Positions 1 through 13,100 of a stretch of 64,000 nucleotides of DNA are shown in pieces (within the stretch, counting starts at the first letter, position 1; each line of letters opens with the position of its first letter). The DNA is from Chalara sp. BL73 (lineage: Eukaryota; Ascomycota; Leotiomycetes; Helotiales). Below the pieces are notes generated by a model that saw only the letters and a list, made by a program, of their open reading frames with translations, searched no databases and was not told the DNA's origin. Position numbers and translations under genes: made by a program. Location: NCBI GenBank assembly GCA_918026815.1, contig CAKJVC010000014.1, positions 1,240,001-1,304,000 on the forward strand, read 5' to 3'.

Positions 1-707
1 AATCGTCCTTTTACTTCTTGCCCAGAAGCATCGATCAATGAGGTCTTGTAGCAGTTACAACAACGACCTGAACAAGGCAGATTCCACCGTTGGATTGTTT
101 CCAGATGAAGAGAACAGTCACTAGCACAGAAACTCGTTTATATCTCGGCACACCTCGTCACTCCAATGACGTATAATTGGTAACACAACTACAAGGGCAT
201 ATGCATAGATAAATATTACTGGACGCTAAACAGAAATATTGAAGCAGGACGCAGACTTTCGGGCCGTATTTCATCCCATATCGGGTATAACGGCTCGGCT
301 AATCGGCATCCAAGACCGGATACTCGGATGGGGCTTATACTTCTAACTTTTGGATCAGCCTTCCTACTCATGGAGGTATGGACTAAAAGTGTCTATAAAC
401 CCGAGACAGAGTTAACACGTGTCGTACCAACCCTAACCGTACCATTAGCAAAAGTTTTTGAAGCTCATAACTCGCATATCTCTACCTCCGCAAACGCTCA
501 GGTGAGTTTCCGATCTTTGACTAGGTCTGATCTTGGCGTAACATAGTGGCGGCTGAGATGCAGTAGCTGCCCCTCAATTGCTAGCTACGGGCTCACAGCC
601 TCCATAGCTTCGCGCAAAACAAAACATTATTAGAACCTCCCTTCTCACCGTCTCTGTATTCCTTGATACTCGACACCTAATTCGGATACTCTCTCCTACA
701 ATTTAAA
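1..707. promoter_or_regulatory. Upstream region of the PLC-like gene
   Basis: No gene is supported here. A pyrimidine-rich stretch at about 636-680 followed by A-rich bases directly before the ATG at 708 resembles a fungal core promoter and leader. A short open frame from an ATG at 328 runs into a consensus-like splice donor (CAG/GTGAGT, donor at 502), but no downstream acceptor joins it in frame to the PLC gene. It is treated as a separate curiosity. Confidence 0.4.
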
Positions 708-2120
708 ATGCCTAGCAAAGGAATTGACGTCTACTCTTATATCGCGGTTCCAGGTGGTCAAATTGACTTCTCTGTGCCTGGTACCAATTTGGTCAAGAAT
801 GAGTTAAGAGAGTTCAGAAAAGATCACTTGGAGGTGGATAAGAACAATATAAAAGGCGCCTTCAACTTCTCGGGGGCGTTCTCGTTCAGAGTCACCCATA
901 ATGGCAACCAGATTACCCAACAAAGCGTCGAAATCAACGCTTTGACAGGTGGCCTGGGGGAGAGTACAATGGCCTCCATGGAGAACCAAATCTCCATCAT
1001 AACCAACGACGTGGTGGTCTGTTATGGATTCTATGACTCGGGGCCAGGAGTGGCAGGCTTACCTAGTAGCAATCAATGCTATGTCACCGTCACTCCCAAT
1101 TACTCTAGCTGGATGGCTCAGATCGCGCCTCAAGGGTCTCCTCAAGCACAAAAGCCTTTCCATAAGATGTTTCTTCCAGCGGCACATGATATAGGGATGA
1201 ATAGCATGCAGTCGTCGAATGCCGTCCTCCTTAGCACAGCACTCGTCGACGTCCTCACCTCTATCAACCCAGTATTCTCTAAGATAGTAGGTAAATTGTC
1301 GCATTCCGTAGCGAAGCAAATGGCGCCTGCGATTGTTGCTGGATTGGCCATTACGCAAAAGGATACCCTAGCCAGCATTCTCAGCATTGGTGCACGGTAT
1401 TTCGAGTTTCGGCCAGCATATCTGCACAAAGCCATTCGAGGTAACGCCACCATTCCAGACGTTCTCTATTTCTCCCACTCTGCAATCCCAGGCATGCCAT
1501 ACGAGGTATTTCTCAAGGATACCGTCGAATTCTTGGTGGCACATCCGCTCGAGATTGTAGTCGTGCAAAACCGCTGGGATGGTGTACCAGGCGACTGTCC
1601 CCATCCAAGCGATGAGGATCTCAACAGATATCTTCAAACAGCCATTGATGGTTCCAACGGCGCCCTTGTTGCCGGGTCTTTGGACGATATGCGGAATCTG
1701 ACAATAGAGCAATTACGCGAGCAGCGTAAGCGACTTGTCGTGGGAGGAAACTGGGACAGTTTTTCAACCTACACAGACGAAGGCAACGCGACCATTACCG
1801 GGGATACGATCCGCGCACAGTTTGAGTCCTTGGGAAACTCGCTGCAGGTGTGCGCCGGAAAGCCGTTCACGAATCTGCAGTGCCAGGCTACCGCAACTAA
1901 CCTCCCCGAGGTAGTTGCTTACAGTGTTATGGCTGCAGACACCTCAAATTCTTGCCTCCTGGCGACAAAACCTATCTGCGATTCGAAAACATTGCCGTGG
2001 ATCAAAGACAATGGTGGAAGGTTAGATCCGAATCAGTTGCAGGTTGTGATGAATGATTTCTTCGATGGCGCAACGGCCGACATTTGTATCGAGTGGAGCC
2101 GGCGTAGACTGGAAAATTAG
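708..2120 (+). CDS. PLC-like (PI-PLC X type) phosphodiesterase, intronless
   Basis: A 470-residue protein. The C-terminal two thirds match the PLC-like TIM-barrel phosphodiesterase superfamily. A first catalytic histidine sits in LPAAHDIGMNS (His160), a metal or phosphate-binding stretch in GARYFEFRP (Arg230, Glu233, Arg235), and a second histidine in YFSHSAIPG (His257). This is followed by the strand VVVQNRWDG. Enzymes of this fold cleave phosphodiester bonds of phosphoinositides or similar lipids; the substrate here is unknown. There is no obvious signal peptide or membrane segment, so a cytosolic or unconventionally secreted enzyme is possible. The first 140 residues look beta-rich and match no domain I recognise. 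In-frame stop TAA just upstream (about 672-674) supports the ATG at 708. The family call is good; the function is inferred. Confidence 0.8.
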   Translation: MPSKGIDVYSYIAVPGGQIDFSVPGTNLVKNELREFRKDHLEVDKNNIKGAFNFSGAFSFRVTHNGNQITQQSVEINALTGGLGESTMASMENQISIITNDVVVCYGFYDSGPGVAGLPSSNQCYVTVTPNYSSWMAQIAPQGSPQAQKPFHKMFLPAAHDIGMNSMQSSNAVLLSTALVDVLTSINPVFSKIVGKLSHSVAKQMAPAIVAGLAITQKDTLASILSIGARYFEFRPAYLHKAIRGNATIPDVLYFSHSAIPGMPYEVFLKDTVEFLVAHPLEIVVVQNRWDGVPGDCPHPSDEDLNRYLQTAIDGSNGALVAGSLDDMRNLTIEQLREQRKRLVVGGNWDSFSTYTDEGNATITGDTIRAQFESLGNSLQVCAGKPFTNLQCQATATNLPEVVAYSVMAADTSNSCLLATKPICDSKTLPWIKDNGGRLDPNQLQVVMNDFFDGATADICIEWSRRRLEN

Positions 2121-3238
2121 AGGCCGAGGCCTGTACCTTAGCGCGGCTAGCGCCTAGCTCGACAAGCAATTCCTTGAGACGATTGTTTGCTGTTTGCCTG
2201 TCTATTAAGGTCCTACTAAAATTCCCTACATTGTCGGAAATGCAATATATCTCCAACCCACGCTATTGACCTCGATATTGATTGTTTTGTTTTGTTTTTC
2301 TTATTTCTAGATTGCACGACTCCGAGTTAGCAACAATCCTAAACAGATTTCTCCAAACGACATATTTCACCTCACTTTCAGTTCGTCCTCCATAACGATC
2401 CCCCGCAGATTCACTCTTCCTGTCTAAGCACAAGCCCTCATCCTAAATAGCTAAAACCCAAGGCACGCTCGCAGCAGCCCACACCTCAAAGGGGGGTCTC
2501 CCAATAAAAACAACGAAGATAACCCGCGAGCCCGTGCGAGACAACACCCCAAAGCGGGAAATGCCCAGCCGTCAATATTTCCGTGCAGAGAGCGCTTGAC
2601 TAAACGGTACCACACGCCGCGCGCCGAAACGGGAAGCGTATTGTCCCGATCAGGTAAATGGACGATTCAGATGTGCAACAAATTTTTTTTCCCCTTCGTA
2701 CTTTGGATGGATGGGAGAAGGAAGTGGGCTTTGATTCGTGCTGGCTGAGAGGATGGCGGTAGCTTACTTGGGGGTATGCGGTAAGATGGCTGGTTCTTGT
2801 ATGTGTACGAATGGCTAGACGCGGTTAGCTGAAGAAAGTCATATAAAATAAATATATGATATATATCCTCCACATATAGGATATTTAAGAGTTTAGAATA
2901 AGCATACAACTCTAGGGTATTATTGGTGGGAATCAGATTCAACGGCGCCATAAAACGAGCATCAGACATATTCGGTGCGGCCGGCGAGTGTCAATGGTAC
3001 AGTTAAGTCCTGATCAAAAATTCATTGCTTTTGCATTCATTAAGTCGCCGCTATGCTCCCCCCCAATATCTTGAGGCCATCCTCCACTTTTCCTTGCCCA
3101 AATCCATCAATATGAGCCCATCGAATAATCAAACTCAAAAAGAAAACCCGAAAACAACGCTCTGGTATCAAAACACAATATACACAATTCAAGCCACTGC
3201 CATTACCACTTGCACGTTTCCGGTGCAGTCGCGATCGA
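2121..3238. other. Convergent intergenic region (PLC-like gene / tricalbin)
   Basis: Both flanking genes end here, so the stretch should hold their two 3' untranslated regions. A TA-rich tract at about 2836-2890 may serve polyadenylation on either strand. No coding sequence is supported. Confidence 0.4.
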
Positions 3239-6200
3239 TCATGCGTTGGGAGTTGCCTCTCGGCTGCTTCTGCCAGCATCCTTCTTGCTCAAGAAACTCC
3301 TCCTCAAGCCCGAGTTCCGTGGAGAATCAGATACGCCGTTGCTCTCATTAAGCACGAAATTGCTCTTAACCACAACACTACCACTGCCGGCCTTAACAAC
3401 CTTCTCCTCACCAATTCCGCTCTCATCGACAACTAGCAGACCCTCTCCAAGATCATCATCGCTGCCGAAAGTGTTATGTCCCTTGACCTGGACCTGGAAT
3501 TGTGTGTCCGCTGAGCAAGAGCACTTGAAATTTTCCTTCGGGAATATTACGCTGCCGGAAGGAGATTTGATATGATCGGTCTTGTGGACAGTTTTCGACT
3601 TCGTTCCTAGTTGTTTAACGTAGACCATGACATTTGAGGATGGCGGGTATCCCGTAGCTGAGACAATTGTGAAATTCGCGGTGCCCGTTGGTGGGTTGAC
3701 CATTTGACTGTGTACGGAAGCTGCGCCAAAGCTCTTTGTACGACCATGTCCTAGAGTTGCTCCAGCGGACGTGCTGGGGGGAGTTAGGTTTTCTACAGGC
3801 GCAACAGGAGCAGCACGCTTTGGCATGGTAAGCGTATCACCATTGGTCGCTTCGTCAGATCCCAGAGAAGAGCCATTAGCATCCTCGTCCTTCTTCTTGG
3901 ACTTGAATCCATGGCGGATGAATGATGCACCTTTGCCGACGCCATGTGCTGCAAGACCGACGCCTTTGATAGGAGCTCCTGCTACACCCGTGACTATCTT
4001 TCCTGGAGTAGCGAATGTACCAGAGAAAGTTGACGAACCTTGTCGGGAACGCGTAACGTAGTTTGGACGGAACAAGAGCCGCAGGCGTATTGACCCAGAC
4101 TTTCCATCGAGGGCTAGATTAAATTCTTGCGCTCTGATAGGATCTAAAATGTTAAGGTTGATTTCTGCGGCGCCGAGGAAATCTGCTTTGTCACCGAAGT
4201 CCCAGTCGTAAATCTTGACATTGAACTTCGCAGCTGTTCTTGACATAATATCAACCTCAAAGAATTCATTCCAGGCTGGTGTTAAAGTCTTCTTTTGTAC
4301 CTTAGTCTTAAAGACCGTGTTCCCGTTCAGATCAAACTTGCAATAGGGGTCGCTGTAGCCGTTCCGATCGGCAGAAGGAAGATCTGATGCATCGAGGACG
4401 TCAACCCGCAACTTGCCCATGTTATTTATACTCTCGCTAGGATCGAGTCGCATGTTGACTGGTATATACTTCAAACTAACTTTGATGCTGCTCGTTTGAC
4501 CATCTTCGTCTTTCAGCTTGAGAATAGTTGGGTTGTTCTGAATTAGTTAGTGGAGGAATAAATGACTAGGATGCAAAATCTTACAAGACACTGTTTGAGT
4601 GTATCCAAAGTGTTGCCGCTTAGTCGTGCAACGGTTTCGACCTTTTTGTCATCAAGCTTCTCGCCCTTCTCGCGAATACGAAGCGTAATCTTAGAGAAAT
4701 CAAGTTCTCGAACAAAGCAGTCACCAATCTCATCTAGCTTGGATTTCTTAGTTCTGATTAGCGATGAAGAGTATGATGGGAAAGCCATATCATCCATAAC
4801 CACTTCCACATGTACATTCGAATGTGTGAGCTCAGTATCGAGAATCTTGAATATAATAAGCCCCGACTCATATTTGAGTAGCTCCTCCGGAGTGAGCCGT
4901 ATCTTAGGAAGTTTCTTCTCTTCTGTTGTCTCCTCTTGTTCTTTCTCTCCTTCGGCAAGCTTCTTTGCAATGGAAGCGTTCGAATCAGAATCAGAATCTG
5001 CCTTTGAGTTTTCCTGAGTGACAGCATCCTTCTCTGAGTCAACAGATATCCTGCCTCGTTCAGATGACTTCTTAGCGGCAGGTTCTTCTTCTTCGTCTTC
5101 AGGATCTGCAATGTTGAGGCATGGATAGAAGGCGGCAGTAAAATTAAGAGTTCCTTTGGGAGAGCCTTTGCCGTGGATTCGAAGGGTGCCTGCTTGTGCT
5201 TTCTTGGTATCATGTACGAGGAACTCGCCATTTTCTGCCTGTATAATATAATCGGAAGCTAGCACTTCTACCGATCCCAAGGTACGGTCGCTGCCCACGG
5301 ATTCTTGATCCATGACCTCAAGGATTAGCTTCTCTCTGGCGCTATGTACTGGCACATAGATAACTTCGTCCCAATCGGGGTTGAGATTATTTTGAAAGGT
5401 TACGGTACGTCCTTTCTCTATACCAGACAAGAGGACACGTCCGTAAGGATCTGATTTTCCTAAAGTCTCAACATTTCGGAGGTCTCGTGCATCCTTGAAG
5501 TGAAATCTCATGACACCAATTGGTGTGACATAGCCACCTGTGCCCGCACCGATGCCTGAAAGTGCTACTGGCTTCCATTGTAAAGTCATTTTCGCTTTTC
5601 CGGTCTTCGCACTGGCTAGATTATACCAATCTTGGCCCCTCTCCATCAATCGCAGCATGTCATCGAGCTTGATTTGATACGTGCCCAAGATAGGGTCAGT
5701 AGCGAGATCACGGTCATCCTTGATAACAAGCCCAAGCTTCGCCGTCTTCCTATCAGTGATAAGAATCTCTGTAGACCCATTGTCCCAGATCGGGTTGTTT
5801 GTTCGTTTTAGTTTCCTTGTGACATGAATCTCCTTGTTATTAAGCAACAATACAGCATAAGGATTTAATTGACCGATGAGACTTTTGGTACCATCCAAAT
5901 TTTTGGCTTGCTCGATGGTAAAACGAGCAATGCCAGTGTTTGACTCTGGCGGCGGCTCTTTCTTCCCATCAATCTCGCGCCCTTCAAGCACTGGAAAGAA
6001 TCGGAAATCTGCTGAAATAGCACCTCGCGGCTTGCCGTTGGCCATGACTTCAAGCTGTTCATTCTCGTGCTCTGTAATTTCTTGGACTCTCTCCAGAGGA
6101 AAGCTTGCAGTCCCGAGCTCTTTATCTTTCCGGTACTCGTTGTAGTCGAAGACTTGTAATGTGACAATATCGTTGAATGAAGTGACGATGACATATTTGG

Positions 6201-8099
6201 TCTCATTCCACTTAGGACTAGCGTTTTCTTTGATGATCTTGGTCTGTGCCAGAGCGGCTCCATTGTTAAAGGAGATAACAGTGTAGGGATCTGGAGTCCC
6301 TGCGAACTTATCTGTATTCTTGAGTCCATGAGCCCCGTGAAGAGTAATCGCCATTACGCCGATAGCCTGATCAACGGGCGAGCCAGATAGCATCTTTGCT
6401 ACTTCAATAGGGAAAACGTTTGGCGCATACATGATTGGGCCAATGTTAGCGTGAATCTGCTCCAAAATGAATGACTCCAATCCTGGAATGAAGTTGATAT
6501 CAAAACCGAGGGTTTCACCTCCAAGCGGTTTACATACATAGTCAATAGCTTATCCAATAGTTAGTACAGCGTTCCAGAAAAAGAAAAGGTCAAAAGACAA
6601 AAAGGATATGAGTATAAGACGCTCTCCTGGAGGCAAGCGATTTTATCCAGATGAACCTTGGGTCTGAGGTGACCACCACGGAGGTGCTCTATCTCGAGAC
6701 AAAGCCTGTAAAGCTCCTAGGGAAGGAGGGATGCTTGCTCCACTTAGGGGAAATATCGATGCAAGCTTAATCTAGGAGGGTGAGAGAAATGGTGAAAGTG
6801 TTACTTACTTGGACGTTCCAAGAAACAAATCTCGACTTTTTCGACATGAGGGAACGGGATCTGAAGCTTGATCTTGACTCGCATAAGCCCAGAGAATGCC
6901 ATGTCCTCAACAATAACATCTAGACCCTTGCTAATCATTGCTTTACCAATTCTGATCTCTAGGACAACTTTTGGATTGACCTTGTTCTTGATTTGGCGTG
7001 AAGTCATATCTGCATGATCATTTGGTGTAAAACTAAACTTCCAGTCCATGAGCACAACATCGTCTTCAGCTTTTGGATACGTCTTGACATGCTCCATGCG
7101 TGGAGGCTTGGTTCCCAGCGTGAATGTCTTCATACGAAGACTGTCTAAGAAAGCTGGCGTTGAAGTACTTAGCACTTGATCCACAGAGTTTATAATCGTC
7201 TCTGCGAGAACTGGCTGGAAAATTGGCCAGAATTTGACCATGAAGCTATTAATCCACTCCAGACTCTCCGTGTCTGTCTCCAATTTATGTTTTGCAAGTT
7301 CGCGGTTGACATCGTCTCTAAAATTACGCCGTACCCGGCGGATCGATGTCCTATAGTATGTTCCACAGATAGCCATAATCAAAAAGACCCAGGCGAGGCC
7401 TCCACCAAGAATGCCTACCACCCATGTCGAGAGACATGCAAATATTATAACAGCCGTGTTATGGTACCAATCTTATGTGAGCATGTGTTAGAAATGTTGT
7501 TAAAATAATAGTGATATCTAAACATACCTCCAAAGAACTTGTCATCCAGCTTGCCTTCAATCCAGGTCTGATGATCTGCGAGATTGTCCCCATCGACATC
7601 GATATCGTCGGGATTCCCAAACCTTGGAGCCCAACCCGTTCGTTCAATCCACCTCTCGTTCTCATCCCCATCAACGATCCCATTGACGCCATTTGTTAGC
7701 GGTTTCCCATCTGCACCTTTTGCGGGCGAAGCAGGGGCGATAGCTCCAGCCGTAGTTGGTGTAGGTAAATCGTATGCTCCAGGCTTTCCATCATCTATGT
7801 CAGTAGCTACAGCTACCCCTTTTGATTTGTGTACGTGGTGAAATCCTTCTGGTACGCGCTATACATAACCGTCAGCAGAACATTCCTGTGTTGTGGCCAG
7901 GCGTACGTACAGCGCGAGCCTGTGCAGCTTTCTCTTCGGGACTGGCATCGGGATCGAATGTGAAAGCTGCGACACCTGCTTTTTTACTCTCCTCTACAAT
8001 TTTCTTTTGTGCATCGTCAGCAGTCACTGAGCTGTTGGGGTCATTGGCCATTTCCACAGCACCATGGGTCTTGATCTCTGCAGCCTCAGACGACGCCAT
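3239..8099 (-). CDS. Tricalbin-like SMP and multi-C2 domain membrane tether
   Basis: Five exons (8099-7911, 7858-7528, 7471-6809, 6548-4585, 4537-3239) give 1481 residues. Tricalbins (Tcb1-3, relatives of extended synaptotagmins) anchor in the ER by a hydrophobic hairpin, bind the plasma membrane through C2 domains and move lipids with an SMP domain. Visible parts are an acidic/Ala-rich N-terminus, a hydrophobic hairpin at about 178-214, an SMP domain at about 235-440 that includes the family-typical GFDINFIPGLESF, and C2 domains starting near residues 463, 600, 742, 957 and 1088. Calcium-ligand-type aspartates are seen in the first (GTPDPY), third (GKSDPY) and fifth (GYSDPY, YDWDFGD). The region between the fourth and fifth domains joins in phase 0. 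A further C2-like beta segment lies near the C-terminus. Length matches filamentous-fungal tricalbins. Donors are GTACGT, GTATGT, GTAAGT and GTAAGA. Confidence 0.93.
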
Positions 8100-10172
8100 G
8101 TTGGCGGAGCTCTAGCTATGAATATGCAATTGAGGCTGATGACATATAACACCTGGCAATGGGGAGAGGGTTGATTCAAAGGTGAAAGCTGCCTGACGGA
8201 TCGGAGATATTGTCAATGGTCGCAATCGAGGTGTAGGAGGAGAGCAATGTTCACAGGGCCTGAACAGGTTTATCTTTCGACAGTATTGACGGGGTTGGCA
8301 GTGACGAGGCTTGGCGTATATCCGTAGCTTTGCAGTGGGGCGGGAATCCCTGTAGAGCTGGAACTGGTGGAAGCATCCGCGCCGTGGGAATTCCCACTTA
8401 CCGATGATGATGATGATGATGATGACCAAGTAGGAGGAGATGAATTATCAGATGAATGGAAGCGGCTGGAATCTGAACAGGCTTGTATAAAGACGATTGT
8501 TTGGGAAGGGAAAAAAAACAGAATGAAACTAAACATGACATCATCTTTTCATGTAAAACAACAACAACTCATCAGGACTAAAACATTGCATTCTATTGTA
8601 CTATAGCGCAGGAATCCCCTCCACCCCCCCTTCCCCCAGCCTGGAATCTGCATCTCGGTTACAGTAGTTCAAGGAAGGCAGGGGGTCCGTTGGGCGATCT
8701 GGCGTCACTGTGATCTTACTTGGTGGCATTTCATTGCGACCTCCAGAAATGTGCCCTGTACCAATTGGTACTATATGCTTTATGGGTGGCGGAGGACTTT
8801 TATCATCCTTAAACAAAAATAACAAAAAACAAACATCAGAGATGGTTTGGACTACGCTTCATCGGTGCATAGATGGAGGTAATAATAATCCATTATTAAA
8901 GTCACTAATTTAATTAGAAGGAAACCCGTGCTACTAATAGACGGGATGTACAGCCATCGTGGCTTCGTGCGGTTCGGTCGATGCAAGATAGTAGTGCAGC
9001 GTAGCAGACTGAACACCAACTCTATCGAAGCAACGCCCTACAAAAATTCAAAGAAGCACCATGCGGACCGCGCTATCCAATTCGGAATTTGCTGTGTAAG
9101 GAAATATATCTTGGTCTTCCTTCTCAGTCTGCTACTATACTGTGCATAAAATTTAGTATACTTGCGCGGCACGGCTATTCCGTTACATCAGCTTGGCTTG
9201 TATTCAGTTGCAGTCGTCTATCACCTAAACCCGCTCACCATTGCGCTCTTGTGCTTGTACCTGAACGGGTCGATGCCACCAAAAGGAAAATTCCGATCTG
9301 ATCTACTGGATGGTCTGCAGCTTTGGACTAAGCCTTCTCATGGTATTCTAGCCTCTAACGCGCTCTCAAAAAGAGCCGACGTTATCAGCTGCTTACATCT
9401 TTGGTGTTGATAAAAACGTAGGGAGGCGAGGAAGCCTATCGATTGGTCAATTGCTGGTGCTACAGCATGACAGGCAAGGGTTGCTGTTGACGGTATTACT
9501 GCATATCACGGCATGGCATGGCCGTGCTCGATGTTCGCTATATTGTTCATCACCTTCAACATGAGTGCCAAAGACCGGGCTGATATCTTGTCGTGAAAAG
9601 TCGACATGAGCATGCCTAACATCACAGGGCAAGGCCGCCCAGATCAAATGTCTCCAAATGAGGGGCAAGGCCACGTGCCACAGGACGATAGATACTGTAC
9701 AGTTTAGCAACAGTGCCTGAAAAAGACCCCACCAATGCCTATTCCATCAGCCTTAGTCGAACGTCATTGGACATCTCGCAGACCAAACACCACATCACGC
9801 ATTGAGGTATTAATAACTTCAGGGGTCTTATTCCCAGAAAACCAGAAACAAAGTCCCCATCGCTGGCTACCGTACAGCTATTATTCCAACTGGCTTGGGA
9901 TCCAACCTGCATTTCTTTCTTTGAGTGAGTGCTGGCTGGCTTGGATTGGATTCTGAGCTTGGAGCTTGCTCTTTGCTACTAGGGAGTCGACCTCCCCTCA
10001 CTCACTCTAGCTGATCTGGAAACTCGAGTGCAGTTTCATCATCCAATGCTACCTTCAAGTTTTGGGCAATTTCAGACTGACTCAAGAGTTTTCTGTCTGG
10101 ATCCACAACCTTCTCTCTTATTTCTTCACTATCTAATTGTTGTAGATTGGAGCGCGTCTCGAACGTGCGAGC
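8100..10172. promoter_or_regulatory. Divergent intergenic region, tricalbin / unknown-protein gene
   Basis: About 2.1 kb separates the start codons of two genes read outward. It should carry both promoters. It contains a GAT trinucleotide run at about 8403-8425 in the presumed tricalbin leader and short C runs near 8625-8638. Open frames here are short and show no family motif. Confidence 0.45.
8403..8425 (+). repeat. GAT trinucleotide microsatellite
   Basis: Seven and a half uninterrupted GAT units lie in non-coding DNA upstream of the tricalbin start codon. It would be a length-polymorphic marker; no function is implied. Confidence 0.85.
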
Positions 10173-13100
10173 ATGGACGGGAAGGAGAAAACGAAGCAGC
10201 GACTCAAAGGGCTTTTCCACAGCAAGAAAAAAGTCAAAGATCCAGTACAAAGTGACGCAGACCTGCACTCCTTCCTCCATGGTCCCTCCGACAAGCTGAA
10301 CTTCCCTGCCCCGACTCCCGCTTCACCTGCTTCTCCAGCCTCACCTCCACGATTAACAAAGATTGATACCAACAGCGCTCGACGATGGCCAACGGCGTCA
10401 GAACTTCAAAATGTGAAAGGGGCAAGAGGTCGTGCTACTACAAGTCCTCCTCGAAGAAACAAAGGGCTATCAGTACGGTTCACAGATGCACGACCGGTAA
10501 TTATTGGTGAGGGGGGAGAGCAAGCTGAGGAGCCCACCATTTCGTTAAGGAATCGAGCCAATACGCACCCTTTTGTTGGCAAGAGCGAACCAACCTCGAA
10601 TCAACCATCTGCGGCGCACAAGGAAGACTTCCGGCCTATGCAGATTCGGCGAACACAAACTGGCTTCGATTCCATACCAGATGTTGGATCCGTGGCGGCG
10701 CAGCCAATGGGCGATTTAGAGGGCATCGAAGATTCGCGCGCGAGAAAGAGAAATTCGATATTATTTGCTGAGCGGGTCAAGGCCGATATGCGGGCAGGAG
10801 AAGGGAAGGTGCTGGTACAAGCAACTTCGAATATGTCAAAAGCTGTAGACGCGCAATTCCAGCGTGCTCTCTCTCCTATGCCTACTGCTAGTGCTACAGA
10901 CAACGATCTCGATGAAGTGCAGATCAACACAATGAAGAACCTACATGTGGCTGTTCCTTCCAGTCTTCCGGCAGAGTTGATTCCGGGGCATTCTCTTCCC
11001 CGGAGAGGGCCGCAACAGTCAGGATCTACAATGGGTTCAATGGAGAATGACTCGAATCACAACTCGAGATCGTCGACTACAACAACACTGGATACGCCAG
11101 CTTCCGTATCTAGAATTTCAAGCGCCAAGAGCTCTATTGCTACCTTTGAAAGTCCGCAGCAAATATCGAGATCCACAACTGCTACCCTTCACGGAGCTAC
11201 GATAGCACTTGGAGATGAAGCATTAGAGCAATTTCGAAAACGCGTTGCTCATTTACTCACCCTTTTCCGTCTTTCTTCTGAGGCTATTCATCCCCTGTCC
11301 CAGTACACGTTCGAGGAATTTATAAGAGTGGCTGTTTGGTGGTTTCTTCGTGGGCGGATTGCATTGGAGAGTACGATCAGAGATCGACCTGCTAGTCCTC
11401 AGGCTCAACAATCGAACTTCCTTGTACGCCAGCAGGCATATGCTGATCTTGCTAAATGTCTATGGATAATTGAGAGTGTTGTTCCAGAATATCATGATTT
11501 GTCAAGATATCAGAAGTCAAGTGATCCTACCATACATGATCTTGTGGAGATCCAACGGGCCCTCATGTCAAGTTTAAGAAAGTTGACAATGTCAATGAAA
11601 CGCAATAACTTTTTACCACCTGAAGATGCGCCTCTGACACAGGGCCTTGACCCATCAATATGGTTACCAGACGAAGGAAATCAATCGCTGCTTGCAAGCC
11701 AAAAACATGTTGGACCAATGAGTGTACCTGATTCTATGCCCTTGGGAGATTCGAGTCGCTACTTCCAGTATGCAAGAATGTTTGCAAAAGGATTTCTTTC
11801 GGAAGAAGGCGAATCACAGCCATATTTGTGTCCAGTGTTAGCTTCTCTTGTTCGTGAGACAGAAGAAAGGTCACTGTCGATGATGGTCTCCAATCAACAC
11901 GGCACGTTCAAGCTCTGCATTCAGATAGATAGATCTCGTGGACCGACTTGGGACGATACTACATGGCACCTACAGTCAAGCACACTGGACGTGAAACTCC
12001 CAAGAGGTTTTACTTTCCGTATGCAATGTTCACAGGCAGATTTCAGAGTTTTTTGGGGACTTTACGACTATGAGAAGAAAATACATGCTAGTATGAAGCA
12101 GAGGCGTGATGAGCGGCTAATTTTCGATACCTCTCTGAAATCACTCCAATACATAGATCCTGCTGGAACTGCAGGATTTCCAAAAGAACCGGTAGCACGG
12201 TGCCAGCTGAAGGCCTTCGAGAAGGTATTGGTTGAGAAAGCTGCGACTGGAGCTAGAACCATGCATCGAGGCTATCGGATCAGCATTATCACTCATCGCT
12301 CAAACAAAACACTGAGAGGAGTTAACCAGGAACTATCCCCAAACCTTCCCATTCAGTTCGACTTCCTACGGGGAGATGGAGGGTCTCCTGGAATGCTAAT
12401 CGCAATCAATGATAGCAACTCAAAGTATAAGTTGTTACTTACGTTCAACGATGCGAGAGATCGTCTGGAATTTCACGATCGGCTCACTGGCGCTTCCAAC
12501 AGTGGCGAGACAGTAGTCACGGAGACAACCATTAGTTCTGTTAGGATAGACAGCCACCAGGTGGATGAGAAGGGAACGTCGTGTCTGAAAGGCTTATCCT
12601 GGCAGAATGTGCAGGTTATCAACCAGGAAGGAGAAGGCCAACAGAGTGCGAGTCCTGTTCTCTCCGACAATCTGAGGATGCTCCTTGGCTTTGGTATAGG
12701 CAAATTCACAGACAGGCTCAACCTCGGGCAAGGGGAAATGCAAATCCGACTTGGCATCTCAGCTTTAGAAGAGCTAATGATGCTGCGACAACCTCAACAA
12801 GACATGACTTGCTCGGTGCTTGAATCCAAAGCATCAAAACAACTGCCTCAAGACCTCGCAGAACTTCTTGATGTTATCGCGAAATCGGTCACTACCCGTA
12901 CATATACCTTTCCTGGTCCTAAGGAACTCCACGGATTCCAGGAGGCTGTAACAGGATATTCTGTGGCATTTGACGGAATTGCTAGCTCGTTCAATATCTC
13001 TCGACGACGGATGGTGGTGCCTATCTACAAGAAATGGGACGCGATGACGACCCGATTGCAGATTGTGAAGCGAGACACGCAGACACAGCTGTTGGCGTTC

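Noticed and set aside
8112..8606. Open frames over the GAT repeat upstream of tricalbin
   Set aside because: They owe their openness to the trinucleotide repeat, lack motifs and sit in presumed 5' leader DNA.
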